A DNA stretch of 64,000 nucleotides from Psychroserpens mesophilus. GTDB lineage: Bacteria > Bacteroidota > Bacteroidia > Flavobacteriales > Flavobacteriaceae. The DNA lies in NCBI RefSeq assembly GCF_000826645.1, contig NZ_JXJP01000004.1, positions 48,675 to 112,674 on the forward strand, in the 5' to 3' direction. A program made the translations under genes and the position numbers. Of the stretch, positions 1-10,171 are shown one piece after another. The notes under the pieces were generated by a model. That model was given only the letters and a program-made list of their open reading frames with translations. It was not told the DNA's origin and searched no databases. The first letter of the stretch is position 1; each line of letters opens with the position of its first letter.

Positions 1-1
1 A

Positions 2-2530
2 CTAAAGGAAAAGGAAGAGTTGCGCGAACAACGTGAGCGTGAATTGGAAGAGAAAGCTAAAGCTGAGGAGAGAAAGAAGAAGGAGGTTGTAAAAGCTAAA
101 GCTGAGTTAAGCGGTCCTAAGCAAGTTGGTAAAATTGACTTAGATAAGCCTAAAAAAGAAGCAGAGCCTAAACCTGAAGCGCCTAAAGAGGAGAAAAAGG
201 AAGACGTTAAAAAAGAAGAGCCAAAAAAGGAAGACGTTAAAGAAAAAGCGCCAGAGGTATCAGAAAAGAAAACTGCAGAAACTCCAAAGGCTGAAGTTAA
301 GGCTAAAGACACACCGAAAGAAGAAACAAAAACTGCGCCTGCTGATGAAACGTTGAAGACGCAATATAAAAAGCTGTCTGGACCAACCATAGCTGGTGAG
401 AAAATTGATCTTTCTAAGTTTAATAAGCCTAAAAAGAAAAAAGAGGAGAAGAAAACTTCTGATAATAAATCAGCTTCTGGAGACGCAAATAAAAAGAAAA
501 GAAGACGAATTAGTAAGGGTCCTGGATCTGGTGGAGGAGATAATAATTACGGAAATAGAAGTGGTAACCAAAGAGGAGGATTTAAAGGAAAAGGAAAACG
601 CCCAACTACTGTAAAAGAAGAGCCAAGTGCAGAAGAAGTTCAAAAACAAGTTCGTGAAACCTTAGAAAAACTTCAAGGAAAATCAAGCAAAGGAAAAGGC
701 GCTAAGTATCGTAGAGATAAAAGAGATCAACATAGAGAGCAATCTGAAATTGATCAAAAAATAGAAGCTGCTGAAAGCAAAATCCTTAAAGTGACAGAGT
801 TTGTTACTGCTAACGAAGTTGCTACCATGATGAATGTGTCTGTAACTGAAATTATTTCAGCTTGTATGTCACTTGGTATGATGGTAACGATGAACCAACG
901 TCTAGATGCTGAAACCTTATCGGTTGTTGCTGATGAGTTTGGGTATAAAGTTGATTTCGTTACTGCTGATATTGAAGAATCAATTGAAGAAGTCGAAGAT
1001 AAACCTGAAGATTTAGTAACTCGTGCACCAATCGTTACCGTTATGGGTCACGTTGATCACGGTAAAACGTCTTTATTAGATTATATACGTAAAGAAAATG
1101 TTATCGCTGGAGAATCCGGTGGAATTACACAGCATATTGGAGCTTATGGTGTTCAATTGGATAACGGACAAAAAATAGCATTCCTTGATACACCTGGTCA
1201 CGAAGCCTTTACAGCGATGCGTGCTCGTGGTGCTCAGGTGACCGATTTAGCAATTATTGTTGTTGCGGCAGATGATTCAATCATGCCACAAACTAAAGAA
1301 GCAATTGCTCATGCTCAAGCAGCAGAAGTGCCAATTGTTTTCGCTATAAATAAAATTGATAAACCTGGAGCAAATCCTGAAAAAGTAAAAGAAGGATTGG
1401 CGCAAATGAATTTATTAGTTGAAGATTGGGGTGGAAAAATTCAATCTCATGATATTTCGGCTAAAAACGGAACAGGTGTTAAAGAACTATTAGAAAAAGT
1501 ATTGCTTGAAGCCGAATTGTTAGAGCTGAAAGCAAATCCGAATAAATTAGCTAGCGGAACTGTTGTTGAAGCCTTTTTAGACAAAGGGCGTGGCTATGTG
1601 TCTACAATTTTAGTTCAAGCTGGTACATTAAAAGTTGGCGATTACGTTCTTGCTGGTAAGAACAGTGGAAAAGTAAAAGCTATGCATGATGAACGTGGTA
1701 AAGAAGTTAAAGAAGCTGGACCATCAACTCCTGTCTCAATTTTAGGTTTAGATGGTGCGCCTCAAGCGGGTGACAAGTTCAATGTGTTTGAAGATGAAAG
1801 AGAAGCGAAGCAAATTGCTGCCAAACGTACACAGTTGCAACGTGAGCAATCCGTTAGAACACAACGCCATATTACACTAGATGAAATTGGACGTCGTATA
1901 GCACTTGGAGATTTCCAGGAGTTAAATATCATACTTAAAGGTGATGTGGATGGTTCTGTTGAAGCGTTAACAGATTCATTCCAGAAATTATCTACTGAAG
2001 AAATTCAAGTGAATATTATTCATAAAGGTGTTGGAGCCATTACAGAAAGTGATGTGTTATTAGCAACAGCTTCAGATGCTATTATCATCGGATTTAACGT
2101 TAGACCAATGGGTAATGCGCGTCAAATTGCTGACAACGAAGAAATTGATATCAGAACATATTCTATCATTTATGATGCTATCAATGACTTAAAAGATGCT
2201 ATGGAAGGTATGTTATCTCCAGAGCTCAAAGAAGAAATCACTGGTACTGCTGAAATTAGAGAAACGTTTAAAATCTCTAAAATTGGAACCATTGCTGGTT
2301 GTATGGTTACTAGTGGTAAAATATTCAGAAATTCTGGAATTCGTCTCATTCGTGATGGTGTAGTCATCCACACAGGAGAGTTAACATCATTAAAACGTTT
2401 CAAAGATGATGTTAAAGAAGTTGCTAAAGGATACGATTGTGGTATTCAACTGAAAAACTACAATGATATTCAAATCGACGATGTTCTTGAAGCTTTCCAA
2501 GAAGTTGAAGTAAAGAAGAAATTGAAATAA
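2..2530 (+). CDS. infB: Translation initiation factor IF-2 (5' end outside the window)
   Basis: IF-2 is the GTPase that brings initiator tRNA to the 30S subunit and promotes 70S joining. The frame is open from base 2, so the true start lies upstream. The first ~750 bases code a low-complexity Lys/Glu/Pro/Ala linker and a Gly/Arg/Asn-rich patch, typical of the variable N-terminus in Bacteroidota. The folded core follows: an IF2_N-like segment, then the G domain with GHVDHGKT at 1046-1069, DTPG at 1187-1198 and NKID at 1349-1360, then the C-terminal beta-barrel and fMet-tRNA-binding domains. The core is intact to the stop codon. A strong terminator follows 40 bases downstream. Identity is certain; only the N-terminal length is unknown. 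Confidence 0.98.
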   Translation, partial: LKEKEELREQRERELEEKAKAEERKKKEVVKAKAELSGPKQVGKIDLDKPKKEAEPKPEAPKEEKKEDVKKEEPKKEDVKEKAPEVSEKKTAETPKAEVKAKDTPKEETKTAPADETLKTQYKKLSGPTIAGEKIDLSKFNKPKKKKEEKKTSDNKSASGDANKKKRRRISKGPGSGGGDNNYGNRSGNQRGGFKGKGKRPTTVKEEPSAEEVQKQVRETLEKLQGKSSKGKGAKYRRDKRDQHREQSEIDQKIEAAESKILKVTEFVTANEVATMMNVSVTEIISACMSLGMMVTMNQRLDAETLSVVADEFGYKVDFVTADIEESIEEVEDKPEDLVTRAPIVTVMGHVDHGKTSLLDYIRKENVIAGESGGITQHIGAYGVQLDNGQKIAFLDTPGHEAFTAMRARGAQVTDLAIIVVAADDSIMPQTKEAIAHAQAAEVPIVFAINKIDKPGANPEKVKEGLAQMNLLVEDWGGKIQSHDISAKNGTGVKELLEKVLLEAELLELKANPNKLASGTVVEAFLDKGRGYVSTILVQAGTLKVGDYVLAGKNSGKVKAMHDERGKEVKEAGPSTPVSILGLDGAPQAGDKFNVFEDEREAKQIAAKRTQLQREQSVRTQRHITLDEIGRRIALGDFQELNIILKGDVDGSVEALTDSFQKLSTEEIQVNIIHKGVGAITESDVLLATASDAIIIGFNVRPMGNARQIADNEEIDIRTYSIIYDAINDLKDAMEGMLSPELKEEITGTAEIRETFKISKIGTIAGCMVTSGKIFRNSGIRLIRDGVVIHTGELTSLKRFKDDVKEVAKGYDCGIQLKNYNDIQIDDVLEAFQEVEVKKKLK

Positions 2531-2570
2531 TTTATTGATGTTCTTGAAAATATATCAAGCTATATAAACA

Positions 2571-2598
2571 AAAAAGCGACCATTTGGTCGCTTTTTTT
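2571..2598. terminator. Bidirectional rho-independent terminator
   Basis: An 11-bp perfect stem (2571-2581 with 2586-2596) and a 4-base ATTT loop are flanked by A-runs on the left and T-runs on the right. It can therefore end transcription of infB on the plus strand and of the convergent SPOR-domain gene on the minus strand. Confidence 0.9.
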
Positions 2599-2622
2599 AT
2601 ATCCTACTGAAAACTAAATCAG

Positions 2623-3006
2623 TTATTTTTTGTCCTTTTTTGGTTCGAAAATAAAAGCGTTGTTATATTTCTTTTTAATTTTTAATAAGGCTTTGTCAGC
2701 TTCCAATCTACTTCTGAAATTTCCAACCCATATTTTAGTATTTGGCGAATCAAATTCCATGCTTACAGGCCATTCGTGAAACGAGTTTAAAAAATTCTGT
2801 TTAGATGCTTCAGCACCTGAACGTGTTCCAGAATACACTTGAATTTTGTACAAATTCACCGTTTTAATATCCTTTTTATACTCTAATAATTTATCGATAT
2901 CGCTATCTTGATCAACAGTAACAGTGCCATTCTGTGCGAATACTCCAAATGAAAAGCTACATAAAGCAATCATTGTTAAAGAAAATTTGATCTTGTGTAT
3001 TGTCAT
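2623..3006 (-). CDS. Secreted SPOR-domain protein
   Basis: A 127-residue protein with an N-terminal signal peptide (hydrophobic segment ending in FGVFAQ, about residue 25) and a single SPOR domain from about residue 50 (YKIQVYSG...) to the Lys-rich C-terminus. SPOR domains bind peptidoglycan glycan strands lacking stem peptides and are often found at division sites; here the location is probably periplasmic. It has no transmembrane anchor beyond the signal peptide and no second domain, so it may be an auxiliary wall-binding protein. It is convergent with infB and divergent from the act operon. A weak minus-strand box resembling TAnnTTTG sits at about 3031-3024, 18 bases before the ATG. The fold is confident; the role is not known. 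Confidence 0.85.
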   Translation of the reverse strand: MTIHKIKFSLTMIALCSFSFGVFAQNGTVTVDQDSDIDKLLEYKKDIKTVNLYKIQVYSGTRSGAEASKQNFLNSFHEWPVSMEFDSPNTKIWVGNFRSRLEADKALLKIKKKYNNAFIFEPKKDKK

Positions 3007-3161
3007 AACTATGTGATTTTATGCAAAGAAAATGATTTTTTTTTACTGCAATCTTAATTGTTTCAATTATATAACTTTTTTAAGGTCTTAATTATTATTT
3101 AGAATCTTTATAAATTAACAATTAACAGTTCACTAACATTTCTAAAATCCACATTAAGTGT

Positions 3162-3169
3162 TATTTTTG
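3162..3169 (+). promoter_or_regulatory. Likely -7 box of the act/cox operon promoter
   Basis: TATTTTTG matches the Bacteroidota -7 consensus TAnnTTTG and lies 37 bases before the actA start. No clear -33 TTTG box is visible at the usual distance, so the assignment rests on the -7 match and on position. Confidence 0.5.
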
Positions 3170-3205
3170 CGTGAGATTTTACAAACGTTTTTTTCAATTT
3201 AATTA

Positions 3206-4552
3206 ATGAAAAAATCATACCAAAGTTTAGAAGATAATTCAACTAACACTATGATACAAGTGATTTACCGTAAACTAACATCAAATTTTCTCAATTTAGG
3301 GTTAGTTTTTTTACTCACGATTTCTACTTCACTTACTGCTCAGGAAGGTGATCCAGCAAAAGGAAAAACTTTATACAATACGAATTGTGCGTCTTGTCAT
3401 CAATTAGATAAAAAGATGACTGGTCCTGCTTTACGTAATGTTGAGGCGAGATTAGCTGAAGAGCAAGGTTTAGATAGAGAATGGTTAAATAAATGGATTA
3501 GAAATAGTGCTGGTTTGATAAAATCTGGTGATGCCTATGCCAATCAGATTTACAATGAGTACAATGGAACAGCAATGACTGCTTTTCCACAGCTGTCTGA
3601 TCAGGATATTTCTGATATCTTAGCGTATACAGCTCAGCCAAAAGCAGAACCTGCTCCAGCTGCTGGATCAGAAACTGGTGCAACTGGTGCACAGACTGAA
3701 GGTGGTATTTCCAATAAATTGATCTTAGGTGCTTTAGCTATTTTATTTGCTTTATTGGCAATGGCTTTAGTGTTAGTTCGTAAAACATTAAATCGTTTTG
3801 CAGAAGCTAAAGGTATTGATATTGCAATGGAAGATAAAAGTATTCCACTTTGGAAAGCTTTTGTTAAAAACCAGTTCTTGGTTTTAGTGTCAGTCATATT
3901 CTTGTTATTAGCTAGTGCTTATTTTGTGTATGGTTATTTATCACAAATAGGCGTTGATCAAGGTTACGAGCCTGTTCAGCCAATTCATTATTCACATAGA
4001 ATTCATGCAGGAGACAATGGAATAGATTGTAAGTACTGCCACTCATCAGCAAGAGTAAGTAAGCATTCTGGTATACCTTCTTTAAATATATGTATGAACT
4101 GTCATAAATCGATATACCAAGTTGCCGAGGAAACTCAGGCTGAAGGTATCAACGAATATGGTGTGGATTACAACGCTGAAATCAAGAAGTTATACGCTGC
4201 TGTTGGTTGGGATGATGCAGAGCAAAAATATACAGGGGAAACACAGCCAGTTAAATGGGTGAGAATTCACAATCTTCCTGATTTTGCATATTTCAATCAC
4301 TCTCAACACGTTACAGTTGCAGGTGTTGAATGTCAAACTTGTCATGGTCCAGTGGAAGAAATGGAAGTTATGTATCAATATTCACCTTTAACAATGGGAT
4401 GGTGTATCGATTGTCATAGACAGACTGAAGTTAATGTTAAGGATAATGCGTATTATACAAAAATACATGAGCAATTATCTAAGAAATATGGTGTAGATAA
4501 ATTAACAGCTGCTCAAATGGGTGGGCTTGAATGTGGAAAATGCCATTACTAA
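3206..4552 (+). CDS. actA: Alternative complex III subunit ActA, multiheme cytochrome c with fused monoheme domain
   Basis: A c-type cytochrome subunit of the quinol:electron-acceptor oxidoreductase (alternative complex III), which passes electrons from menaquinol towards cytochrome oxidase. Six CxxCH heme sites are visible: C61-H65 in an N-terminal class-I-like cytochrome c domain (possible distal Met in AMTAFP, about residue 124), then C275, C296, C376, C400 and C443 in a pentaheme domain after two hydrophobic segments (about 172-191 and 225-246). The classical Rhodothermus ActA is pentaheme only, so this form carries an extra domain. An internal ATG at 3251 (residue 16) would give a more compact signal peptide and may be the true start. 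It is the first gene of the act-cox operon. Confidence 0.93.
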   Translation: MKKSYQSLEDNSTNTMIQVIYRKLTSNFLNLGLVFLLTISTSLTAQEGDPAKGKTLYNTNCASCHQLDKKMTGPALRNVEARLAEEQGLDREWLNKWIRNSAGLIKSGDAYANQIYNEYNGTAMTAFPQLSDQDISDILAYTAQPKAEPAPAAGSETGATGAQTEGGISNKLILGALAILFALLAMALVLVRKTLNRFAEAKGIDIAMEDKSIPLWKAFVKNQFLVLVSVIFLLLASAYFVYGYLSQIGVDQGYEPVQPIHYSHRIHAGDNGIDCKYCHSSARVSKHSGIPSLNICMNCHKSIYQVAEETQAEGINEYGVDYNAEIKKLYAAVGWDDAEQKYTGETQPVKWVRIHNLPDFAYFNHSQHVTVAGVECQTCHGPVEEMEVMYQYSPLTMGWCIDCHRQTEVNVKDNAYYTKIHEQLSKKYGVDKLTAAQMGGLECGKCHY

Positions 4553-4585
4553 TAAGTTTAATAAGAAGTAATTCAATTATATAAT

Positions 4586-7500
4586 ATGTCATCAAACAAG
4601 AAATACTGGAAAAGTGTTGAAGAGCTAAACCAAAATAGCTCTATTGTTGAGACGCTTAAACAGAATGAATTTGTTAATGAGATTCCTACCGAAGAGTTTT
4701 TAGGTAATAAAGAATCTTTAGAAACGTCTTCTACTACGCGTCGTGACTTTTTAAAGTATGTAGGCTTTAGTACTGCAGCAGCAACATTAGCGGCTTGTGA
4801 AGGACCTGTAATTAAATCTATTCCTTACGTAGTTCAGCCTGAAGAAATTATTCCTGGAGTTGCTAATTACTATGCAACAACCATCGCTGATGGTTTTGAT
4901 TTTGCTAGTGTGTTAGTTAAAACTCGTGAAGGTCGTCCAATAAAAATTGAAAATAATACTTTGGCAGCTACCAATGGTAGTGCTAATGCTAGAGTTAATG
5001 CTTCAGTTTTAGGATTGTATGATATATTAAGGGTAAAATCACCAATGAAAGGTGAGTCTGAAATTACTTGGTCAACTTTAGATACTGAAGTAGGTCAGAA
5101 GTTAGAAGCAATGAAAGCTTCTGGAAAGCAAATTGTATTATTAACACAAACATTTGCAAGTCCGTCAACTTCAAAATTGATTTCTGAATTTTCTGCCAAA
5201 TACGGGAACGTACGTCATGTTGTTTATGATGCCGTTTCAGAATCTGCTGCTTTAGATGCATACCAAGCGAAATATGGTGAGCGAGGATTGGCAAATTATG
5301 ATTTCTCTAAAGCTGCAACTATCGTGTCTGTAGGAGCTGATTTCTTAGGAGATTGGCAAGGTGGTGGATTTGATTCTGGCTATGCTAAAGGACGTGTGCC
5401 TAAAGAGGGTAAGATGTCTCGTCATATTCAGTTTGAATCTAATATGTCTTTATCTGGAGCCAATGCAGATAAACGTATACCGTTAACACCTAGTCAGCAA
5501 AAACAAGCATTAGCAAAATTATATAGTTTAGTTGTTGGTGGTTCTGTGTCTGCAGATTTACCTGAACATATAAATACAGCTGTTCAAAGTGCAGCGAATG
5601 AATTAAAAAAAGCAGGAAGTAACGGTGTTTTAGTTACTGGAATTCAAGATGTGAATGCTCAGGCTGTTGCCTTGGCAATCAATGAGTCCTTAAGAAGTAA
5701 GGCATTCGATCCAAAAACACCTATTAAAACAAGACAAGGTAGCGCTAAAGATGTTATGTCTTTAGTTGCTGATATGAAAGCAGGAAAAGTTGGAGCTGTA
5801 ATCATGAGTGGTGTAAATCCAATGTATACGCTTCCAAATGCTGCTGACTTTGCTGAAGGTCTTCAAAAAACTGAATTATCAGTTGCTTTCTCATTAAAAG
5901 TAGACGAAACATCTTCAGTATGTGATTACATTGCAGCTGCACCACATTATTTAGAATCTTGGGGAGATGTTGAAATGAAAAAAGGTCATTTCAGTATCAT
6001 GCAACCAACCATTCGTCCGTTATTCGATACACGTCAGTTTCAAGAAGCATTATTAAAGTGGACTGGAAATGATATGACATACCGTGAGTACATTAAAGAT
6101 GCTTGGGGAGGATCAATACTTTCTGGAACACCTTTTAATAAGGCAGTTCAAGATGGTGTGTATGTCCCTGGAATGTTTGATAGTCGCCCGGCAGGATCTT
6201 CTGTTACAACAACTACAACGTCAACTGAATTAAAAGATAAGAAAGACAGGACTTTCGTTGGTGGTATCATTCATGATGTTGCTGTAGGCGTTGGTCTTAA
6301 AGATGATGATAAAGATGAATATACTACAAGTTCATCTTCAACGACAACAACCAGTTCTGGCGTTGCTGGTATTGCAGCAATTGATGCTGGTAATGCGGCA
6401 AGAACATTAGCATCATCTACGAAGTCTGAAGGTATGGAGTTGCAACTTTATACTAAAACAGGAATGGGAGACGGTCAACAAGCCAATAACCCATGGTTGC
6501 AAGAGTTTCCAGACCCTATCACAAGAACATCTTGGGATAACTATTTGACCGTTTCGGCTGCTGATGCTAAAGCATTAGAATTAGTCAATGAACACGAGGC
6601 AACAGGTGCTTTAAATGGTAGTTATGTCGATGTTACTGTGAATGGAGTGACTGTAAAAAATGTACCTGTAATTATTCAGCCAGGACAAGCTAAAGGGTCT
6701 ATTGGATTGTCTTTAGGTTTTGGTAGAACTGCAGGTTTAAAAGATGAAATGAAAACTGGTGTTAACGCGTATCCGTTATATCAGAATTTTGATAACGCTC
6801 AAAATGTTACGATTGCCAAGGCGGCTGGTATGCATGAATTTGCATGTGTTCAGTTACAAAACACATTAATGGGTCGAGGTGATATTATAAAGGAAACAAC
6901 ACTTGAGATTTTTAATACGTATGATAGTCAAGATCATAAGCATGGTTGGAACAGAATTCCAATGGTATCTTTAAACCATAAGGAAACACCTGTGACTTCT
7001 CCTGAGGTAGATTTGTGGGATGAGTTTGACCGTTCAATTGGACATCACTTTAATCTATCTATAGATTTAAATGCTTGTACAGGATGTGGTGCATGTGTTA
7101 TCGCCTGTCATGCCGAGAATAATGTGCCTGTAGTTGGAAAAGAAGAAATTAGACGTAGTCGTGATATGCATTGGTTACGTATTGATAGATATTATTCGTC
7201 AGAAGATACTTTTGCTGAAGATGATACTAAGAAAGATGAGTTTTCCGGACTTTGGGGTGATAAAGGGTCTTTAGGTGGATTTGGAGAAATGGAAAATCCA
7301 GCTGATAATCCACAGGTAGCTTTTCAACCTGTAATGTGCCAACACTGTAATCACGCACCTTGTGAAACGGTTTGCCCAGTAGCAGCAACATCGCATGGTC
7401 GTCAAGGTCAGAATCACATGGCTTATAACCGTTGTGTTGGAACACGTTATTGTGCAAATAACTGTCCTTATAAAGTTAGACGTTTCAACTGGTTCTTATA

Positions 7501-7861
7501 CGCTAAGAATGATGAGTTTGATTATTACATGAATGATGATTTAGGGCGTATGGTTTTAAATCCAGATGTTGTGGTTCGTTCTCGTGGTGTGATGGAAAAA
7601 TGTTCTATGTGTATTCAAAAAACACAAAAAACGATACTTGATGCTAAGCGTGATGGACGTGAAATTAAGGATGGAGAATTCCAAACTGCATGTTCTGCTG
7701 CTTGTAGCAATGGTGCAATGGTGTTTGGAGATATCAATGATAAAGACAGTAAAGTTGCAAAACTTTTAAAAGATGATCGTATGTATCACTTATTAGAGAG
7801 TGTTGGTACCAAGCCAAATGTGCAGTACCATACTAAAGTGAGAAATACAACAGAAGCATAA
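4586..7861 (+). CDS. actB: Alternative complex III subunit ActB, molybdopterin-like and Fe-S protein
   Basis: The large peripheral subunit (1091 residues). The N-terminus has a Tat-type twin arginine (R52-R53, RRDFLK) followed by a hydrophobic stretch and a lipobox-like LAAC ending at C71, suggesting export in folded form and possible lipid anchoring. The middle resembles molybdopterin oxidoreductases; in characterised ActB proteins this domain holds no cofactor. The C-terminal quarter is ferredoxin-like, with cysteine clusters starting near C831, C918, C950 and C1006, enough for the usual three [4Fe-4S] and one [3Fe-4S] centres. Two Ser/Thr-rich low-complexity segments (about residues 535-548 and 575-590) interrupt the middle. 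It lies 33 bases after actA in the same operon. Confidence 0.95.
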   Translation: MSSNKKYWKSVEELNQNSSIVETLKQNEFVNEIPTEEFLGNKESLETSSTTRRDFLKYVGFSTAAATLAACEGPVIKSIPYVVQPEEIIPGVANYYATTIADGFDFASVLVKTREGRPIKIENNTLAATNGSANARVNASVLGLYDILRVKSPMKGESEITWSTLDTEVGQKLEAMKASGKQIVLLTQTFASPSTSKLISEFSAKYGNVRHVVYDAVSESAALDAYQAKYGERGLANYDFSKAATIVSVGADFLGDWQGGGFDSGYAKGRVPKEGKMSRHIQFESNMSLSGANADKRIPLTPSQQKQALAKLYSLVVGGSVSADLPEHINTAVQSAANELKKAGSNGVLVTGIQDVNAQAVALAINESLRSKAFDPKTPIKTRQGSAKDVMSLVADMKAGKVGAVIMSGVNPMYTLPNAADFAEGLQKTELSVAFSLKVDETSSVCDYIAAAPHYLESWGDVEMKKGHFSIMQPTIRPLFDTRQFQEALLKWTGNDMTYREYIKDAWGGSILSGTPFNKAVQDGVYVPGMFDSRPAGSSVTTTTTSTELKDKKDRTFVGGIIHDVAVGVGLKDDDKDEYTTSSSSTTTTSSGVAGIAAIDAGNAARTLASSTKSEGMELQLYTKTGMGDGQQANNPWLQEFPDPITRTSWDNYLTVSAADAKALELVNEHEATGALNGSYVDVTVNGVTVKNVPVIIQPGQAKGSIGLSLGFGRTAGLKDEMKTGVNAYPLYQNFDNAQNVTIAKAAGMHEFACVQLQNTLMGRGDIIKETTLEIFNTYDSQDHKHGWNRIPMVSLNHKETPVTSPEVDLWDEFDRSIGHHFNLSIDLNACTGCGACVIACHAENNVPVVGKEEIRRSRDMHWLRIDRYYSSEDTFAEDDTKKDEFSGLWGDKGSLGGFGEMENPADNPQVAFQPVMCQHCNHAPCETVCPVAATSHGRQGQNHMAYNRCVGTRYCANNCPYKVRRFNWFLYAKNDEFDYYMNDDLGRMVLNPDVVVRSRGVMEKCSMCIQKTQKTILDAKRDGREIKDGEFQTACSAACSNGAMVFGDINDKDSKVAKLLKDDRMYHLLESVGTKPNVQYHTKVRNTTEA

Positions 7862-7891
7862 AAATTAATTAAGAAACAATTATAATAGATT

Positions 7892-9622
7892 ATGGCGTCT
7901 CATTACGAAGCACCTATTAGAAGACCCTTAGTTACGGGAGAAAAATCATATCACGATGTATCGATAGATGTGGCAGCTCCAGTTGAAGGAAAAGCAAACA
8001 AATCTTGGTGGATTGTATTTTCAATAGCACTAATAGCTTTCCTTTGGGGAATAGGTTGTATTATCTATACAATTTCCACTGGTATTGGAACTTGGGGTTT
8101 GAACAAGACCGTTGGTTGGGCTTGGGACATTACTAACTTCGTTTGGTGGGTTGGTATTGGTCACGCAGGAACACTGATTTCTGCAGTACTCTTATTATTC
8201 CGTCAAAAATGGAGAATGGCAATTAACCGTTCTGCTGAAGCAATGACAATTTTCTCTGTTGTTCAGGCAGGTTTATTCCCAATCATTCACATGGGTCGTC
8301 CATGGTTAGGCTATTGGGTATTACCTATTCCAAACCAATTTGGTTCGCTTTGGGTGAACTTTAACTCACCATTACTTTGGGATGTATTTGCAATCTCAAC
8401 ATACCTTTCAGTATCACTAGTATTCTGGTGGACAGGTTTGCTTCCAGATTTCGCAATGTTACGTGATAGAGCAATTAAGCCGTTTCAAAAGAAAATATAC
8501 GCATTATTGAGTTTTGGATGGTCTGGTAGAGCTAAAGACTGGCAACGATTTGAAGAAGTATCTTTAGTGTTAGCTGGTTTAGCAACACCTCTAGTACTTT
8601 CTGTACACACCATCGTATCTTTCGATTTCGCAACTTCTGTAATTCCAGGTTGGCATACTACAATTTTCCCACCTTACTTTGTTGCAGGAGCTATTTTCTC
8701 GGGATTTGCTATGGTGAACACACTTTTAATTATTATGAGAAAAGTGTGTAATCTTGAAGATTATATTACCGTTCAACACATCGAATTAATGAACATAGTT
8801 ATCATGATTACAGGTTCAATAGTTGGTGTGGCTTACATTACTGAATTGTTTATAGCATGGTATTCTGGTGTTGAATACGAACAATACGCATTCTTAAACA
8901 GAGCTACAGGACCTTATGCTTGGGCATATTGGGCAATGATGACATGTAACGTATTCTCTCCACAATTTATGTGGTTCAAAAAATTACGTACAAGTATCAT
9001 GTTCTCTTTCTTTATTTCAATAGTTGTAAATATTGGAATGTGGTTCGAACGTTTTGTTATTATTGTTACTTCATTACATAGAGATTATTTACCATCGTCT
9101 TGGACAATGTTCTCACCAACTTTTGTTGACATAGGAATCTTCATAGGAACAATCGGTTTCTTCTTCGTATTATTTTTATTATATGCAAGAACATTCCCAG
9201 TAATCGCTCAAGCGGAAGTGAAAACCATCTTAAAATCGTCTGGTGAGCGTTATAAAAATATTAGAGAACGAGGAGATAGTTTAGTTGGTACAGGTTCTGA
9301 TGCTAGAACATCTAACTTGAAAATTGAAGAAACGACTACCGCTAAACGTCCATTACAGGACAAAAAAGATAAGTTAGAAAACTTACTGAAAGGTGTTGGA
9401 ACGTTTGATGCGACAATACAAACAGCTGATGACTTAAAAGTCATCAACGGTATCGGTCCTAAAATGGAAGAAGTACTTAACAGTATTGGTATTTTTACTT
9501 ATGCTCAAGTAAGTAAAATGACAAAAAGAGAATATGACTTGTTAGATGATATTACAGGTTCTTTCCCAGGAAGAGCAGAACGTGATGATTGGTCTGGACA
9601 AGCAAAAAAACTAATAAACTAA
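7892..9622 (+). CDS. actC: Alternative complex III subunit ActC (NrfD-like) with C-terminal helix-hairpin-helix domain
   Basis: An integral membrane quinol-oxidising subunit of the NrfD/PsrC family, with about ten hydrophobic helices between residues 40 and 435 (for example around GHAGTLISAVLLLF and the PPYFVAGAIFSGFAM segment). Family proteins end soon after the last helix. This one continues for about 130 residues through a charged linker into a soluble tail (about 513-576) with the motif LKVINGIGPKMEEVLNSIG, a helix-hairpin-helix-like fold usually seen in DNA-associated or small accessory proteins. The same frame runs through both parts with no sign of a frameshift. It lies 30 bases after actB and 9 bases before actD. 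Confidence 0.94.
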   Translation: MASHYEAPIRRPLVTGEKSYHDVSIDVAAPVEGKANKSWWIVFSIALIAFLWGIGCIIYTISTGIGTWGLNKTVGWAWDITNFVWWVGIGHAGTLISAVLLLFRQKWRMAINRSAEAMTIFSVVQAGLFPIIHMGRPWLGYWVLPIPNQFGSLWVNFNSPLLWDVFAISTYLSVSLVFWWTGLLPDFAMLRDRAIKPFQKKIYALLSFGWSGRAKDWQRFEEVSLVLAGLATPLVLSVHTIVSFDFATSVIPGWHTTIFPPYFVAGAIFSGFAMVNTLLIIMRKVCNLEDYITVQHIELMNIVIMITGSIVGVAYITELFIAWYSGVEYEQYAFLNRATGPYAWAYWAMMTCNVFSPQFMWFKKLRTSIMFSFFISIVVNIGMWFERFVIIVTSLHRDYLPSSWTMFSPTFVDIGIFIGTIGFFFVLFLLYARTFPVIAQAEVKTILKSSGERYKNIRERGDSLVGTGSDARTSNLKIEETTTAKRPLQDKKDKLENLLKGVGTFDATIQTADDLKVINGIGPKMEEVLNSIGIFTYAQVSKMTKREYDLLDDITGSFPGRAERDDWSGQAKKLIN

Positions 9623-9631
9623 AAATAGTAC

Positions 9632-10162
9632 ATGGAAGCTTCAAAAGTAATTCACGCTATTTATACAGATGATGACGTTTTAATGAATGCTGTCAAAAAA
9701 GTTAAAGCAGAAAGACATCACATCGAGGAAATTTATACGCCTTTTCCAGTTCACGGACTAGACAAAGCTATGGGCTTAGCTCCAACGCGTATTGCAATTG
9801 CATCATTCATGTATGGATGTGTAGGTTTAACAGTTGCTATTGTCATGATGAATTTTATCATGATTGAAGATTGGCCTCAAAATATCGGTGGTAAGCCAAG
9901 TTTTAGCTATATCGAAAATATGCCAGCTTTTGTGCCAATAATGTTTGAGTTGACCGTATTTTTTGCAGCTCACTTAATGGTAATAACGTTCTATCTAAGA
10001 AGTAGAATGTGGCCTTTTAAAAAAGCTGAAAACCCAGATCCAAGAACTACTGATGATCATTTTCTTATGGAAGTTGCCGTTCATGGTAATGAAAACGAAT
10101 TGTCAGAGTTATTAAAAGAAACTGGAGCAGTAGAAATTAATTTAATTGATAAAGAGCACTAA
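9632..10162 (+). CDS. actD: Alternative complex III subunit ActD (DUF3341)
   Basis: A 176-residue protein with two central hydrophobic helices (about residues 55-75 and 108-127) and soluble ends, matching the DUF3341/ActD family. The N-terminal half (VIHAIYTDDDVLMNAVKKVK) and the PFPVHGLDKAMGL stretch before the first helix are typical of the family. ActD has no cofactor; it is a structural membrane subunit of the complex on the cytoplasmic side. Gene order actC-actD-actE is the standard one. Confidence 0.93.
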   Translation: MEASKVIHAIYTDDDVLMNAVKKVKAERHHIEEIYTPFPVHGLDKAMGLAPTRIAIASFMYGCVGLTVAIVMMNFIMIEDWPQNIGGKPSFSYIENMPAFVPIMFELTVFFAAHLMVITFYLRSRMWPFKKAENPDPRTTDDHFLMEVAVHGNENELSELLKETGAVEINLIDKEH

Positions 10163-10171
10163 TTTATTCAG

